The notes beneath the pieces were generated by a model, which was given only the letters and a program-made list of their open reading frames with translations, was not told where the DNA came from and did not search any database. A stretch of 25,624 bases of DNA from CAYJRR01 sp964372275 [NCBI: uncultured bacterium] (GTDB taxonomy: Bacteria; CAYJRR01): NCBI GenBank assembly GCA_964372275.1, contig CAYJRR010000068.1, positions 1 through 25,624 of the forward strand. Reading direction: 5' to 3'. Positions 1 through 9,093 of the stretch are shown piece after piece. Both the position numbers and the translations under genes were made by a program. The first letter of the stretch is position 1, and the number at the start of each line of letters is the position of its first letter.

Positions 1-1074
<1,074 letters not shown>

Positions 1075-1086
1075 GAGGAGCGAGCG

Positions 1087-1713
1087 ATGTCGACCCACAC
1101 CGTGACCCGTTTCAAGGCCGTCGCCGTCCCGTCGCGGATCCTCCTCCATCCGGCCGAGCTGCCGCGGCTCGGCGGGAACCAGCTTCGCCAGGGGACCGAC
1201 TCCGCCACCTCGATGCGTCGCACCACCACCAGCGGACAGACCTGGCGGTCGGCCGGCGACGTCGCGCAAGTGATCGACCCGGCGGAGCTGCGCATCGACG
1301 AGCTGATCGCCACCGAGCCGACGCTCTCGTCGGTCCTCGCCATGCGCGAGGACGGCGTGATGCTGCTCTCGGGGATGGACGAGGCGACCGCCGGACTGCT
1401 CTGCCATCTGGCGAAGACGCTGAAGACCACGTTCATGGTCGCGCCGATCCCCGCCGGCGCCGACACCAGCGTGGCGCTGCTGCGCAAGACCCGCGAGGAG
1501 CTGATCGGCGGCATGAAGAAGGGGGCCTTCCGCGACTCCTACCACTGGACGAACGTGGCCCACGTCAACGAGGCGGCCGACGTGGTGAAGCGCTTCAAGA
1601 TCAAGACCGGCGAGATCAAGCCCGACGCCGACAAGAAGGCCGACGCCAAGGAGAAGAAGAAGGCCGCGGTGCAGGCCAAGGCCCAGGAGAGCGCCGCCGG
1701 AGCCGCCGAGTGA
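1087..1713 (+). CDS. Hypothetical protein with Lys/Ala-rich tail
   Basis: A 208-aa protein of a family I do not recognise. It starts at ATG with GAGGAG about 6 bases upstream. There is no signal peptide or membrane segment. Residues 1-160 look like a soluble mixed alpha/beta domain with two Cys-poor hydrophobic stretches, VLAMREDGVMLLSGM and LLCHLAKTLKTTFMVAPI. The last 45 residues or so are low-complexity, rich in Lys, Ala, Asp and Glu, resembling the basic tails of nucleic-acid-binding proteins. It sits between asnS and the epimerase, and its TGA stop overlaps the epimerase GTG start, implying translational coupling. The function is unknown. An RNA- or DNA-associated role is only a guess from the charged tail and the tRNA synthetase neighbour. 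Confidence 0.75.
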   Translation: MSTHTVTRFKAVAVPSRILLHPAELPRLGGNQLRQGTDSATSMRRTTTSGQTWRSAGDVAQVIDPAELRIDELIATEPTLSSVLAMREDGVMLLSGMDEATAGLLCHLAKTLKTTFMVAPIPAGADTSVALLRKTREELIGGMKKGAFRDSYHWTNVAHVNEAADVVKRFKIKTGEIKPDADKKADAKEKKKAAVQAKAQESAAGAAE

Positions 1714-2177
1714 CCGGCGGCGGCCCGCCGTCCGCCGCCGGCACCGGCGTGGCCGCCATCGCCGCCGGCGGAGTCACGGGTCTCGACCACATCGGCATCG
1801 CCGTCGACGATCTCGACGCGGCGGTGGCGATGTATCGCGATGCGATGGGGCTCGCCCCGTCGGGGTTCGACGAGGCCGACCGGAGCAAGATCGCCTTCCT
1901 CCCGGTCGGCGACACCCGCCTCGAGCTTCTCCAAGGGCTCGACCCGGAGTCGCCGATCTCGAAGTTCGTCGCCAAGCGCGGCCCCGGGATCCACCACCTC
2001 TGCTTCCGCGTCGCCGACATCCACGCCGCCTTCGCCCGGATGAAGGCGGCCGGGATGCAGATCCTCGACGCGGCTCCGCGCCCCGGCGCGCACGGCTGCA
2101 CCGTCTTCTTCGTGCACCCCAAGTCGGCGGGGGGCGTGCTCGTCGAGTTCAGTCAGCCGCCGGCGTCGCACGCCTGA
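1710..2177 (+). CDS. mce: Methylmalonyl-CoA epimerase (VOC superfamily)
   Basis: A 155-aa glyoxalase/VOC-fold protein that interconverts (2S)- and (2R)-methylmalonyl-CoA in propionate, odd-chain fatty acid and branched amino acid catabolism. The family core begins at GLDHIGIAVDDLDAAVAMYRD. The expected metal ligands are present: His27 in LDHIGIAV, a His of the GIHHLCFRV motif (His95/96), and Glu146 in LVEFSQP. The chosen GTG at 1710 overlaps the upstream stop as GTGA. An in-frame GTG at 1749 is a possible shorter start, because the first 20 or so residues are Gly/Ala-rich and lie outside the domain. The gene ends 6 bases before the convergent stop of the minus-strand operon. No mutase genes are in the window, so pathway context must lie elsewhere. 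Confidence 0.9.
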   Translation: MTGGGPPSAAGTGVAAIAAGGVTGLDHIGIAVDDLDAAVAMYRDAMGLAPSGFDEADRSKIAFLPVGDTRLELLQGLDPESPISKFVAKRGPGIHHLCFRVADIHAAFARMKAAGMQILDAAPRPGAHGCTVFFVHPKSAGGVLVEFSQPPASHA

Positions 2178-2183
2178 CGTCGC

Positions 2184-3242
2184 TCACGACCGCGGGGCCG
2201 TCCCCAGCAACGCGAGCAGAGCCACCGGATCCTCGACGGAGACCAGCAACGGCACGTCCTCGTAGGTCCGTTTTTCGGGCCAGAGGGACGGCCGCCAGGC
2301 GACCAGTCGCGGCACGCGGATCTCCACCGTGCGGATCGGATCGCTCACGAACGCATGGCGGAAGGCCCGTGGCACGACGTCGAGTCCCCACGCGCCCGGC
2401 GACCAGACCAACGGACCGACCCTGATCCGGACGGCGCGGAACCCGCTCATCGATTGAGGTTCGGGAACCGTCGCCGGATCGGCGAGGCGCCCCGATAGGC
2501 CTGCGAGGGGGATGCTGCAGTAGCCCAGGAGCTTCCCTCGGTGGGCCGATGCGACGAGCTCTCCGGGACTCGGGGTGACGAAGACGGAAAAGACTCCGGT
2601 AGCCGAGGTGCGGATCTCGACGGTCTCGCCCACGACTCGGAGGGAAACGGCGCCGCCCCCCGACGGGAACGGGACCTCGGACCGGAGGCGAACGGGGCCG
2701 GTTGGCTGGGGGGAGGCGCGCGGTGGCGGAACGGACGGAGTGGGCGCCGCCGGCAACGGGGGAAAGGGAGGCGGACCGAACGCGCGGAGGAGGTGCGTCG
2801 CGGGCGCGGCGAGCAGCAACGAGACGGCGAGGCTCCCGGCGAGGGAGATCGCGCTGAAGAAGGGCAGGATCAGGATTCCGAAGTTTCCGCTCCCATCGAA
2901 CGGATGTGGGCCCGGGAGGAGCCCGCCGACCACGGACATCCAAAGACAGGCCATGATCGAAAAGGCGATGGCCGAGCCCAACCCGACCGCCGGGAGGAGG
3001 AGCCATGCGCGTCCGCCCTTCCAACGCATGCGAACGTGGAGGTGCGAAGCGTAGAGGATGGCAAGCGCAGGCGCCGCCCAGAGCGCGAAACCGCCCCCGA
3101 CCCACACGGCGCCGTAGATCTCTCCCGGTGGGGCCGACGCGCCGCCGGCGCTCAAGAAGACGATCGCGATCACGACCGGGAAGGCCAGCGCCGCGAATGC
3201 GAGATAGCCCAGGATCGAGGGGGCGCGCGGGCGCGTGTCCAT
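2184..3242 (-). CDS. Hypothetical four-helix membrane protein
   Basis: A 352-aa protein not recognised as a known family. The N-terminal half has four predicted transmembrane helices, at roughly residues 10-33, 43-66, 79-108 and 122-150. A Pro-rich linker (about 154-190, PPPFPPLPAAP style) then leads to a C-terminal domain of about 150 residues that alternates short hydrophobic strands and looks beta-rich, with motifs such as VVGETVEIRTSATGVFSVFV. It is the last gene of a minus-strand operon and starts 4 bases after the stop of the HEAT-like gene. No strong Shine-Dalgarno is visible, in keeping with coupled translation. Long alternative frames across this stretch are Arg/Gly-rich and lack the orderly membrane pattern, so this frame is the one chosen. 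Confidence 0.7.
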   Translation of the reverse strand: MDTRPRAPSILGYLAFAALAFPVVIAIVFLSAGGASAPPGEIYGAVWVGGGFALWAAPALAILYASHLHVRMRWKGGRAWLLLPAVGLGSAIAFSIMACLWMSVVGGLLPGPHPFDGSGNFGILILPFFSAISLAGSLAVSLLLAAPATHLLRAFGPPPFPPLPAAPTPSVPPPRASPQPTGPVRLRSEVPFPSGGGAVSLRVVGETVEIRTSATGVFSVFVTPSPGELVASAHRGKLLGYCSIPLAGLSGRLADPATVPEPQSMSGFRAVRIRVGPLVWSPGAWGLDVVPRAFRHAFVSDPIRTVEIRVPRLVAWRPSLWPEKRTYEDVPLLVSVEDPVALLALLGTAPRS

Positions 3243-3246
3243 TGCG

Positions 3247-3972
3247 TTACCGACGATCCCTCCTGCCGAGGCCGGCGGCGGCGAGGGCGCGTACGTCGGC
3301 GTCGGGGTCGGCGAGGGCGGCGGCCAGCAGGCCGGCGGGGGCCGCCTGCGCGTCGGCGAGCTCGCGCAGGGCGAAGCGGCGGAAGACCGGATCGACGTGT
3401 GCCGTCGCGGTCTCGCGCAGGAATCCGGGATCGAGCGCCCCGGAGTCCCGCAGCTTCAGGCGCATCGCGGTCACGACCGGACCGGTCCACGTCTCGCGAT
3501 TCCGCTCCCAGGACGGCACCAACATCGCCACGCGCGCCTCGGGGGTGGCCGCGTCGAGGATGCGGAAGGCGCACTCCAGGAAGAAGCGGTCGATCTCGTC
3601 GGTCCCCTTCACCGCGTCGAGCAGCGGACCGACCGAACGCAGGCTTCCGATGTCGCGGAGCACGCGCGCCGCGGAGACCGACGACGCCGGTCCGCGCGCG
3701 GCGACGAGCCCCTCCAGGAACTCGAAGTCGGCGTCCGACGGGCTGTCGAGGTTCACCGTCGGCTCCTTCGGCGCGTCCGATCCGAAGCGCATCCCGAGGG
3801 ACTGCAATCGGTCGACCGTCGCCCGGTCGACGGCGCGCGCCCCCTCGAGCAACGCCCGGATCCGCGGCGGGGCGCGATCCCCGAAGCCGGTGCGCCAGGC
3901 GTGCAACGCGCCGAAGGCGACGAGGCCGATCGCCAGTACCATCGGCACCACCAGCGTGGCGAAGTTCCTCAC
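3247..3972 (-). CDS. Membrane-anchored HEAT-like repeat protein
   Basis: A 241-aa protein with one N-terminal hydrophobic segment (about residues 4-24, FATLVVPMVLAIGLVAFGAL) that acts as a signal anchor. It is followed by Ala/Leu-rich helical repeats. The C-terminal part, LLAAALADPDADVRALAAAGLGRR, is a typical HEAT/PBS-lyase-like repeat with the DxxVRxxAAxALG signature. Earlier helices such as ASSVSAARVLRDIGSLRSVGPLLDAV fit degenerate HEAT units. Such repeats usually mediate protein-protein contacts, and no catalytic motif is visible. Translation starts at GTG 3972, only 1 base after the phoH stop, so it is cotranscribed with phoH. The actual partner is unknown. Confidence 0.75.
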   Translation of the reverse strand: MRNFATLVVPMVLAIGLVAFGALHAWRTGFGDRAPPRIRALLEGARAVDRATVDRLQSLGMRFGSDAPKEPTVNLDSPSDADFEFLEGLVAARGPASSVSAARVLRDIGSLRSVGPLLDAVKGTDEIDRFFLECAFRILDAATPEARVAMLVPSWERNRETWTGPVVTAMRLKLRDSGALDPGFLRETATAHVDPVFRRFALRELADAQAAPAGLLAAALADPDADVRALAAAGLGRRDRR

Positions 3973-3973
3973 G

Positions 3974-5314
3974 CTAGAGGAGGTTCGCGGCGAGCTCGGC
4001 CAGGGGGCTGCGCTCCCCCTTGGTCAGCGTGACGTGGGCGGAGATCGTCTGCTCCTTGAACTTCTCCACCACGTAGGTCAGTCCGTTCGACGAGCTGTCG
4101 ACGTAGGGGTTGTCGATCTGGTACGGGTCGCCGGTGAGAATGATCTTCGTGTTCTCGCCGGCGCGGGTGAGGATCGTCTTCATCTCGTGCGGCGTCAGGT
4201 TCTGCGCCTCGTCGATGATCATGAACTGGTGCGGGATCGAGCGACCGCGGATGTAGGTCAAGGGCTCGATCTCCAGGATCCCCATGTGGAGCAGCTCTTC
4301 GTAGCCGCGCTCCACCTTCTTCTTCCCGGAAGGGTTGATCTCGAGGAGGAACTCGATGTTGTCGAAGATCGGCTTCATCCAGGGGTTCAGCTTCTCCTCG
4401 ATGTCGCCGGGAAGGAACCCGATGTCCTTGCCGAGGGGGAAGACGGGGCGGCTGACGAGCAGCTTGTGGTAGACGTTCTCGTCGGCGACCTTCTGCAGGC
4501 CGGCGGCGAGCGCCATCAGCGTCTTGCCGGTTCCCGCCTTGCCGACGAGGGTCACCAGCTTCACCTCGTCGTTCAGGAGCGCGTCGCAGGCGAACGCCTG
4601 CTCCTTGTTCTTGGGGAAGACCCCCCAGATCCCTTCTTTGATGCGCGGCACCGGCACGATCGACCTCTTGTTGCCGTCGTGCCGTCCGAGCGCGCTCTTC
4701 CCGGGATCCTCCACGCCGCGCATGACGACGTATTCGTTCGGGTAGAGCGGCTTCCCGCCATCCGGGAGCGGTACCGAGCCCTTTTCGTAGAAGGCGTCGA
4801 TCGCCATCGCCGGGACCGAGAGCTCGGCGACGCCCGAATAGAGCTCGTCGATGCGGACCTTGTCGTGCTCGAAGTCCTCGCTCGGGATCCCCAGCGCGTC
4901 GGCCTTGATGCGCAGGTTGGTGTCCTTGGTGACGAACACCACCATGTTCCCGTTCCGGCGCTGGTGGGCGACCAGCGCCGTGGCGAGGATGCGGTTGTCG
5001 GCCTTGGTCGGGTCGAGCTCCTGCGGGAGCGCCTCCTCCTTGTTGCTGCGCAGCAGGTCGACGCGCAACGTACCGCCGTGCTCGTTGAGCGAGACCCCGC
5101 GGGAGACCGAGCCGGTCAGCCGCATCTGGTCGAGGAAGCGGGAGACGGTGCGCGCGTTGCGCCCGATCTCGCTCATCTCCTTCTTGAAGCGGTCGACCTC
5201 CTCGATGACGGTGATCGGGATGATCACCTCGTTGTCCCCGAACTTGTAGATCGCCTGGGGGTCGTGGAGCAGGACGTTGGTGTCGAGGACGAAGGTCTTC
5301 TTCAAGGTGGTCAT
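3974..5314 (-). CDS. PIN-PhoH family ATPase/ribonuclease
   Basis: A 446-aa two-domain protein. The N-terminal PIN nuclease domain (about residues 5-145) begins with FVLDTNVLLHDP and carries acidic residues at Asp11, Glu38/39, Asp106 and Asp131. The C-terminal PhoH ATPase domain has Walker A VGKAGTGKT (residues 257-265) and Walker B MIIDEAQN (around 365-372). Proteins of this PIN-PhoH (PhoH2-like) architecture are known to couple RNA helicase and RNase activities. ATG 5314 was chosen because homology begins here and the codon overlaps the upstream stop as ATGA. The same frame stays open further upstream but encodes only an Arg-rich stretch. It lies second in a four-gene operon. The exact RNA target is not evident. 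Confidence 0.9.
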   Translation of the reverse strand: MTTLKKTFVLDTNVLLHDPQAIYKFGDNEVIIPITVIEEVDRFKKEMSEIGRNARTVSRFLDQMRLTGSVSRGVSLNEHGGTLRVDLLRSNKEEALPQELDPTKADNRILATALVAHQRRNGNMVVFVTKDTNLRIKADALGIPSEDFEHDKVRIDELYSGVAELSVPAMAIDAFYEKGSVPLPDGGKPLYPNEYVVMRGVEDPGKSALGRHDGNKRSIVPVPRIKEGIWGVFPKNKEQAFACDALLNDEVKLVTLVGKAGTGKTLMALAAGLQKVADENVYHKLLVSRPVFPLGKDIGFLPGDIEEKLNPWMKPIFDNIEFLLEINPSGKKKVERGYEELLHMGILEIEPLTYIRGRSIPHQFMIIDEAQNLTPHEMKTILTRAGENTKIILTGDPYQIDNPYVDSSSNGLTYVVEKFKEQTISAHVTLTKGERSPLAELAANLL

Positions 5315-5493
5315 CGCGCGGCGCGCCCGAGCAGGAGCTGCCCCGCGGCGAAGATCGCCGCCCCCACGAGGGTCATCATCAGCAGCCGACCCTCCTTGTT
5401 CATCGGATCGAAGAACAGGATGGCGACGTAGGCCGTGAGGACGAGCCCGGTCACCTGGAGAAGGCGACCGAAGTAGTAGCGAAACACGTCCAA
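5311..5493 (-). CDS. Small two-helix membrane protein upstream of PhoH
   Basis: A protein of up to 60 aa, almost wholly composed of two hydrophobic helices (about residues 10-28 and 36-54) separated by a short polar loop FFDPMNKEGR. A basic C-terminus follows (LLLGRAAR). The start is either TTG 5493 or in-frame GTG 5487. Its TGA stop overlaps the PIN-PhoH ATG, so it is the first gene of the operon and is translationally coupled. I recall similar short membrane proteins beside phoH genes in other bacteria, but I know of no function. By position it resembles the short PhoAT gene that overlaps mycobacterial phoH2, although the sequence type (membrane) differs. Confidence 0.7.
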   Translation of the reverse strand: MDVFRYYFGRLLQVTGLVLTAYVAILFFDPMNKEGRLLMMTLVGAAIFAAGQLLLGRAAR

Positions 5494-5545
5494 ATCGGCC
5501 CCAAGCTATCGTTTTCGCCCGTCCTCCATCAAGGGAAAAGCCGGT

Positions 5546-5551
5546 TACGAT
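5546..5551 (+). promoter_or_regulatory. Candidate -10 element (TACGAT) for the fused ABC gene
   Basis: TACGAT ends 8 bases before the GTG at 5560. A transcript starting 6-8 bases after it would have almost no leader, and no Shine-Dalgarno precedes the GTG. No good -35 hexamer is visible. The same arrangement occurs before the genes starting at 17404 and 25343. Confidence 0.4.
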
Positions 5552-5559
5552 GCGGCCCC

Positions 5560-7092
5560 GTGCCCGGATCGACGACCGGACTTTTCCTCGCCGCCGCGCT
5601 GCTTGCGCCGCCGATCGCCTGGCCCGGCGACGCGATCCGCGTCGGGATCGACGCCGAAGGGGGCGCGCCCTACACCTTCTACGATCCGGACGAGCCGTCG
5701 ACTCTCGTCGGCTTCGAGGTGGAGATTGCCCGCGAGGTGGCGCGGCGCGCCGGGGCCCAGGCGGTCTTCGTGCAGAACGCCTGGGACGCGCTGATCCCCG
5801 GACTCGACCGCGGCGACTACGACGTGGCATTGGGCGGGATCGAGGTGACGCCGGACCGCGCGCCGCTCGTCGAGTTCAGCCGTCCCTACTACGTCTTCCA
5901 GGAGGAGCTGACGGTCCGTGCGGGCGAGGACCGCATCCGGGCGCTGGCCGACCTGCGCGGGCGCCGGGCGGGGACGCTGTCCGGCTCGCTCGCCCGCCAG
6001 ATGCTGGAGGCGGTCGGGGGGGTCGAGATCGTGACCTACCCGGACGTGCTCGAGCCGTATCGCGATCTGTTGATCCGCCGCGTCGACGCCGTCCTCCTCG
6101 ACGTGCCGGTGGCGCTCTACTACGGCCGGGCGGAGGGAACGCTCGTGCCGGCGGGACCGCCGATCGGCCGCGGCCTCTACGCGGCGGTCTTCCGAAGGGG
6201 CGACGTCGCGCGCCGGGACGCCTTCGACCGCGCGATCGGGGCGATGCTCGAGGACGGAACGCTGCGGCGGATCCTCGACGGGTGGAAGCTGTGGAACGGT
6301 GCGCAGGCGGAGCTGTCGGCCGGCCGCGCGCTCACGGAGCGTTTCTCGCGCCAGTCGGCGTGGGAGGTCTTCCTCGCCGAAGGGGGTCCGGTGGACGCCG
6401 CGGGGTCGGTGGACGCCGCGGGGCCGGCGGCAACGGTGGCCGGGCGGCCGGAGTCCTATGCGCGGTTCCTTCCGCCGCTGCTCGCCGGCGCCGCGATGAC
6501 GCTCCTGCTCTCGATCGCGTCGTTCGTGCTGGCGGTGGCGCTCGGGCTACCGATCGCGCTCGCGCGGGTCTACGGCGCGCCGCCGTTGGCCTGGGCGGCA
6601 ACGGCCTACGTGGAGGTGATGCGCGGAACGCCGCTGCTGATCCAGCTCCTCGTCCTCTACTACGGCCTGCCGGAGGTCGGCATCACCTTTCCGGCGATCC
6701 ACACCGCGATCCTCGGCCTGGGCTTGAACTACGCGGCCTACGAGTCGGAGGTCTACCGCGCGGCGATCCTGGCCGTTCCCGTCGGGCAGATGGAGGCCGC
6801 CCTTTCGCTCGGGATGGGTCGCGCGCAGTCGCTGCGGTGGGTGATCCTGCCGCAGGCGCTCCGAACCGCCCTTCCCCCGTCGACCAACGACTTCATCGCC
6901 TTGTTCAAGGACTCGAGCCTGGTCTCGGTGATCACCGTCGTCGAGCTGACCAAGACGTTTCAGATCTTCGCCGCCTCCACCTACTCCTACGGCGAGCTGG
7001 GGGCGATGACCGCCGCGCTCTACCTGGCGATGAGCCTCCCGATGGCGGCGCTCGCCCGTCGCCTCGAACGCCGCCTGGAGGTGGCGCGATGA
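5560..7092 (+). CDS. Polar amino-acid ABC transporter: fused binding protein and permease
   Basis: A 510-aa protein that joins two components of a polar amino-acid importer. Residues 1-22 are a signal-like hydrophobic segment. Residues 25-245 are a solute-binding domain of the family-3 (HisJ/GlnH) type, with GFEVEIAREVARR and YDVALGGIEVTPDR. A linker (about 250-300) contains a duplicated VDAAG-type unit. Residues 303-500 are the membrane permease domain, with hydrophobic helices, the GTPLLIQLLVLYYGLP segment typical of HisM/GlnP permeases, and the EAA loop EAALSLGMGRAQSLRWVILP (412-431) that contacts the ATPase. The gene starts at GTG 5560 without a ribosome-binding site. Its stop overlaps the ATPase start. 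The substrate is probably a polar amino acid such as Gln, Glu, Arg or His, but cannot be fixed by reading. Confidence 0.9.
   Translation: MPGSTTGLFLAAALLAPPIAWPGDAIRVGIDAEGGAPYTFYDPDEPSTLVGFEVEIAREVARRAGAQAVFVQNAWDALIPGLDRGDYDVALGGIEVTPDRAPLVEFSRPYYVFQEELTVRAGEDRIRALADLRGRRAGTLSGSLARQMLEAVGGVEIVTYPDVLEPYRDLLIRRVDAVLLDVPVALYYGRAEGTLVPAGPPIGRGLYAAVFRRGDVARRDAFDRAIGAMLEDGTLRRILDGWKLWNGAQAELSAGRALTERFSRQSAWEVFLAEGGPVDAAGSVDAAGPAATVAGRPESYARFLPPLLAGAAMTLLLSIASFVLAVALGLPIALARVYGAPPLAWAATAYVEVMRGTPLLIQLLVLYYGLPEVGITFPAIHTAILGLGLNYAAYESEVYRAAILAVPVGQMEAALSLGMGRAQSLRWVILPQALRTALPPSTNDFIALFKDSSLVSVITVVELTKTFQIFAASTYSYGELGAMTAALYLAMSLPMAALARRLERRLEVAR
6391..6426 (+). repeat. In-frame 18-bp tandem duplication in the linker
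   Basis: Two adjacent 18-base units starting GTGGACGCCGCGGGG (6391-6408 and 6409-6426) differ at one base. They encode a doubled VDAAGS/VDAAGP in the linker between the binding and permease domains of the fused transporter. Because the unit is a multiple of three, copy-number change would alter tether length without breaking the frame. Confidence 0.8.
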
Positions 7093-7787
7093 CGTCGCCG
7101 ATCCTCGCCGTCCAGGAGGTGCACAAGGGATTCGGCGCCCACGAGATCGTCCGCGGCGTCTCGTTCGAGGTGGCCGCGGGGGAGGTGGTCGCCATCGTCG
7201 GCTCCAGCGGCGCCGGGAAGAGCACGCTCCTCCGCTGCCTGAACTACCTCGCCGCGTTCGAACGCGGGCGGGTCGAGGTCGCCGGGAACGTACTGACCCC
7301 CGGTCTCCGGCCGACCGAGCGCCAGGTGAGGGCGGCGCGGCGGCAGGTGGGGATGGTGTTCCAGGACTTCCAGCTCTTCCCCCACCTCGACGCGACCGGA
7401 AACGTCGCGCTCGGACCGCGGCACGTCCTGCACGTGTCGGCCGCCGAGGCCCACGCCCGCGCGGAACGGACATTGGCACGGGTCCATCTCTCCGACCGCG
7501 CGTGCCACTATCCGTCGCAACTGTCCGGCGGCCAGCGGCAACGGGTCGGCATCGCCCGCGCGCTCGCGATGGAGCCGAAGCTCCTGTTGCTCGACGAACC
7601 GACGAGCTCCCTCGATCCCGTCCTCAAGGAGGAGGTGGTGCGCGTCCTGCTGGAGCTCAAACGGGACGGAATGACGATGGTTCTCGTGACCCACGAGCAC
7701 GAGCTCGCCCGTACGCTGGCCGACCGCGTGCTCACGCTCGCCGCCGGCCGCATCGCGACCGAGGGACGGCCGTCCGACCTCCGCTGA
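7089..7787 (+). CDS. Polar amino-acid ABC transporter ATP-binding protein
   Basis: A 232-aa cytoplasmic ATPase that drives the fused transporter encoded just upstream. Walker A is GSSGAGKST (residues 38-46), the Q-loop is in GMVFQDFQLFPHL, the signature is LSGGQ (145-149), Walker B is LLLLDEP (165-171), and the H-loop His is in VLVTHEHELA. Size and motifs match the GlnQ/HisP family (cd03262 type). ATG 7089 overlaps the TGA stop of the permease gene as ATGA, so subunits are translated together. No separate third component is needed, because the binding domain is fused to the permease, and a permease dimer would carry two binding domains. Confidence 0.93.
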   Translation: MTSPILAVQEVHKGFGAHEIVRGVSFEVAAGEVVAIVGSSGAGKSTLLRCLNYLAAFERGRVEVAGNVLTPGLRPTERQVRAARRQVGMVFQDFQLFPHLDATGNVALGPRHVLHVSAAEAHARAERTLARVHLSDRACHYPSQLSGGQRQRVGIARALAMEPKLLLLDEPTSSLDPVLKEEVVRVLLELKRDGMTMVLVTHEHELARTLADRVLTLAAGRIATEGRPSDLR

Positions 7788-7834
7788 CGTTTCGCCGGCG
7801 GAAGATTCGGCGGTAGGATCTCCGCGGGAGAGAG

Positions 7835-9070
7835 ATGCGGGCCCGACCTCGCGCAATCGCCTTCATCCTCGCAGTCGGATCCGCCGCCGCTCCGGCGGCG
7901 AGCGCGGCGACGACCGGCGTCGAGTCGCTCGTCCCCGGACCGACGCTCGTCGACCTCCTTTCGAATCTCGCCTTCTTCCAGGTCGCGCCGGGCCAGGCGG
8001 CACGATTCCGCCTGCAAGGTCCGGCCGTCTACGAGATCGACGCCCGCGCCAACCTCGGCCTGAAGGAGGTGTCGAACACCATGCCGACCCTCGAGATCGC
8101 GACCGAGGACGGCTCGACGATCGCCGAGATGAAGGTTCCCGGGACGCCGGGGACCGGGATCTGGGACGCGCCGGCGATCCGACCCGGCGCTCCGCTCCTG
8201 TTCCACCTCGAGGCGCCGGGCGCGTCAAACGTCTTTCAGATCCGGGTGGACGGAACGGTCGCGCGCGGCATCGCCGTCCGCTTCACGCCACTCGATCCCT
8301 CCCGGGTCTCGCCCACCTCGAGGACGCTTGTGAAGCTCCCACGGCCTCCGCCGTCGAACACCGACTCGCTGGTCCTTCTCGGCGAGTCGAAGCTGTCGCC
8401 GGAGGGGCTCGACCGACCGGCGAACTGGGCGACCAAGGAGATTCCGTCCGGCCGGTGGTCGATCCTGGCCGGCGCCACGACCGGACGCCAGCGGGAGGAG
8501 GACGCCTTTTCGGCGGCGGAGGTTGCCGGATTCGTCCTCTCCGCGCGGCGGAGCCTCTCGAACGCCCTTCACGTCGACGTCGAATGGGACGGCCGATTCG
8601 GTCGCGCGACGGTGCCGCTCGTGAACGACGTCGCTAGCGGAACGGCGGCCTCGTCGGACGAATCGCGTCACCGGGTGTCGACGGCGTTCGGCGGCCAGTT
8701 CTCTCGGCACGGGGAAAGCGGCTGGCGACTCTCCGCTTCCGGGGACCTGGGGTACGAGTACGACCGTACTTCCGATCGACTGGCGCCGCGGACCGCCGGG
8801 TTCGCGGAGGCGCGGGTGGGTCTCGGCGCCGGAGTGGAGGCAGCTGCGCTTTTCGTCTCGTTCTCCGTCGGTTTGCCGATGCACGACGACACACCGTCCA
8901 CCCTGGTCGCCGGAACGGTGCGGAGCCACGTAGAGATGTCCGGAGGGCTCCGGATGCGGCTGCGGGAGCCGGTCGGGCTGGTCTTCGCCTACCGCGGCGA
9001 ACGGCTGACGCGCGAATTTTCAGTGCGGAGGTCGGACCAGTTCCTCGGTGGCCTGACGCTCGACTTCTGA
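7835..9070 (+). CDS. Secreted beta-rich protein, possible outer-membrane protein
   Basis: A 411-aa protein of no family I recognise. Residues 1-24 form a signal peptide with likely cleavage after ASA. The middle (about 25-190) is beta-rich and resembles a jelly-roll or pre-peptidase-like domain, with alternating segments such as ARFRLQGPAVYEIDARA and FQIRVDGTVARGIAVRF. From about 225 onward the pattern of amphipathic strands, for example FAEARVGLGAGVEAAALFVSF, and the final LGGLTLDF ending in Phe suggest a small outer-membrane beta-barrel. GGGAGAGAG lies just before ATG, and TAGGAT at 7814-7819 is a possible -10. It is followed after 23 bases by the PKD lipoprotein gene, so the two may form a surface complex, which is inference. 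Confidence 0.65.
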   Translation: MRARPRAIAFILAVGSAAAPAASAATTGVESLVPGPTLVDLLSNLAFFQVAPGQAARFRLQGPAVYEIDARANLGLKEVSNTMPTLEIATEDGSTIAEMKVPGTPGTGIWDAPAIRPGAPLLFHLEAPGASNVFQIRVDGTVARGIAVRFTPLDPSRVSPTSRTLVKLPRPPPSNTDSLVLLGESKLSPEGLDRPANWATKEIPSGRWSILAGATTGRQREEDAFSAAEVAGFVLSARRSLSNALHVDVEWDGRFGRATVPLVNDVASGTAASSDESRHRVSTAFGGQFSRHGESGWRLSASGDLGYEYDRTSDRLAPRTAGFAEARVGLGAGVEAAALFVSFSVGLPMHDDTPSTLVAGTVRSHVEMSGGLRMRLREPVGLVFAYRGERLTREFSVRRSDQFLGGLTLDF

Positions 9071-9093
9071 GGCCCCGTTTCGGAGAAACAGAC

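Noticed and set aside
2541-3977. Long plus-strand frame opposite the unknown membrane protein and HEAT-like genes
   Set aside because: The product is almost all Arg, Gly, Pro and Ala, with no hydrophobic core; the minus-strand genes form a tight operon.
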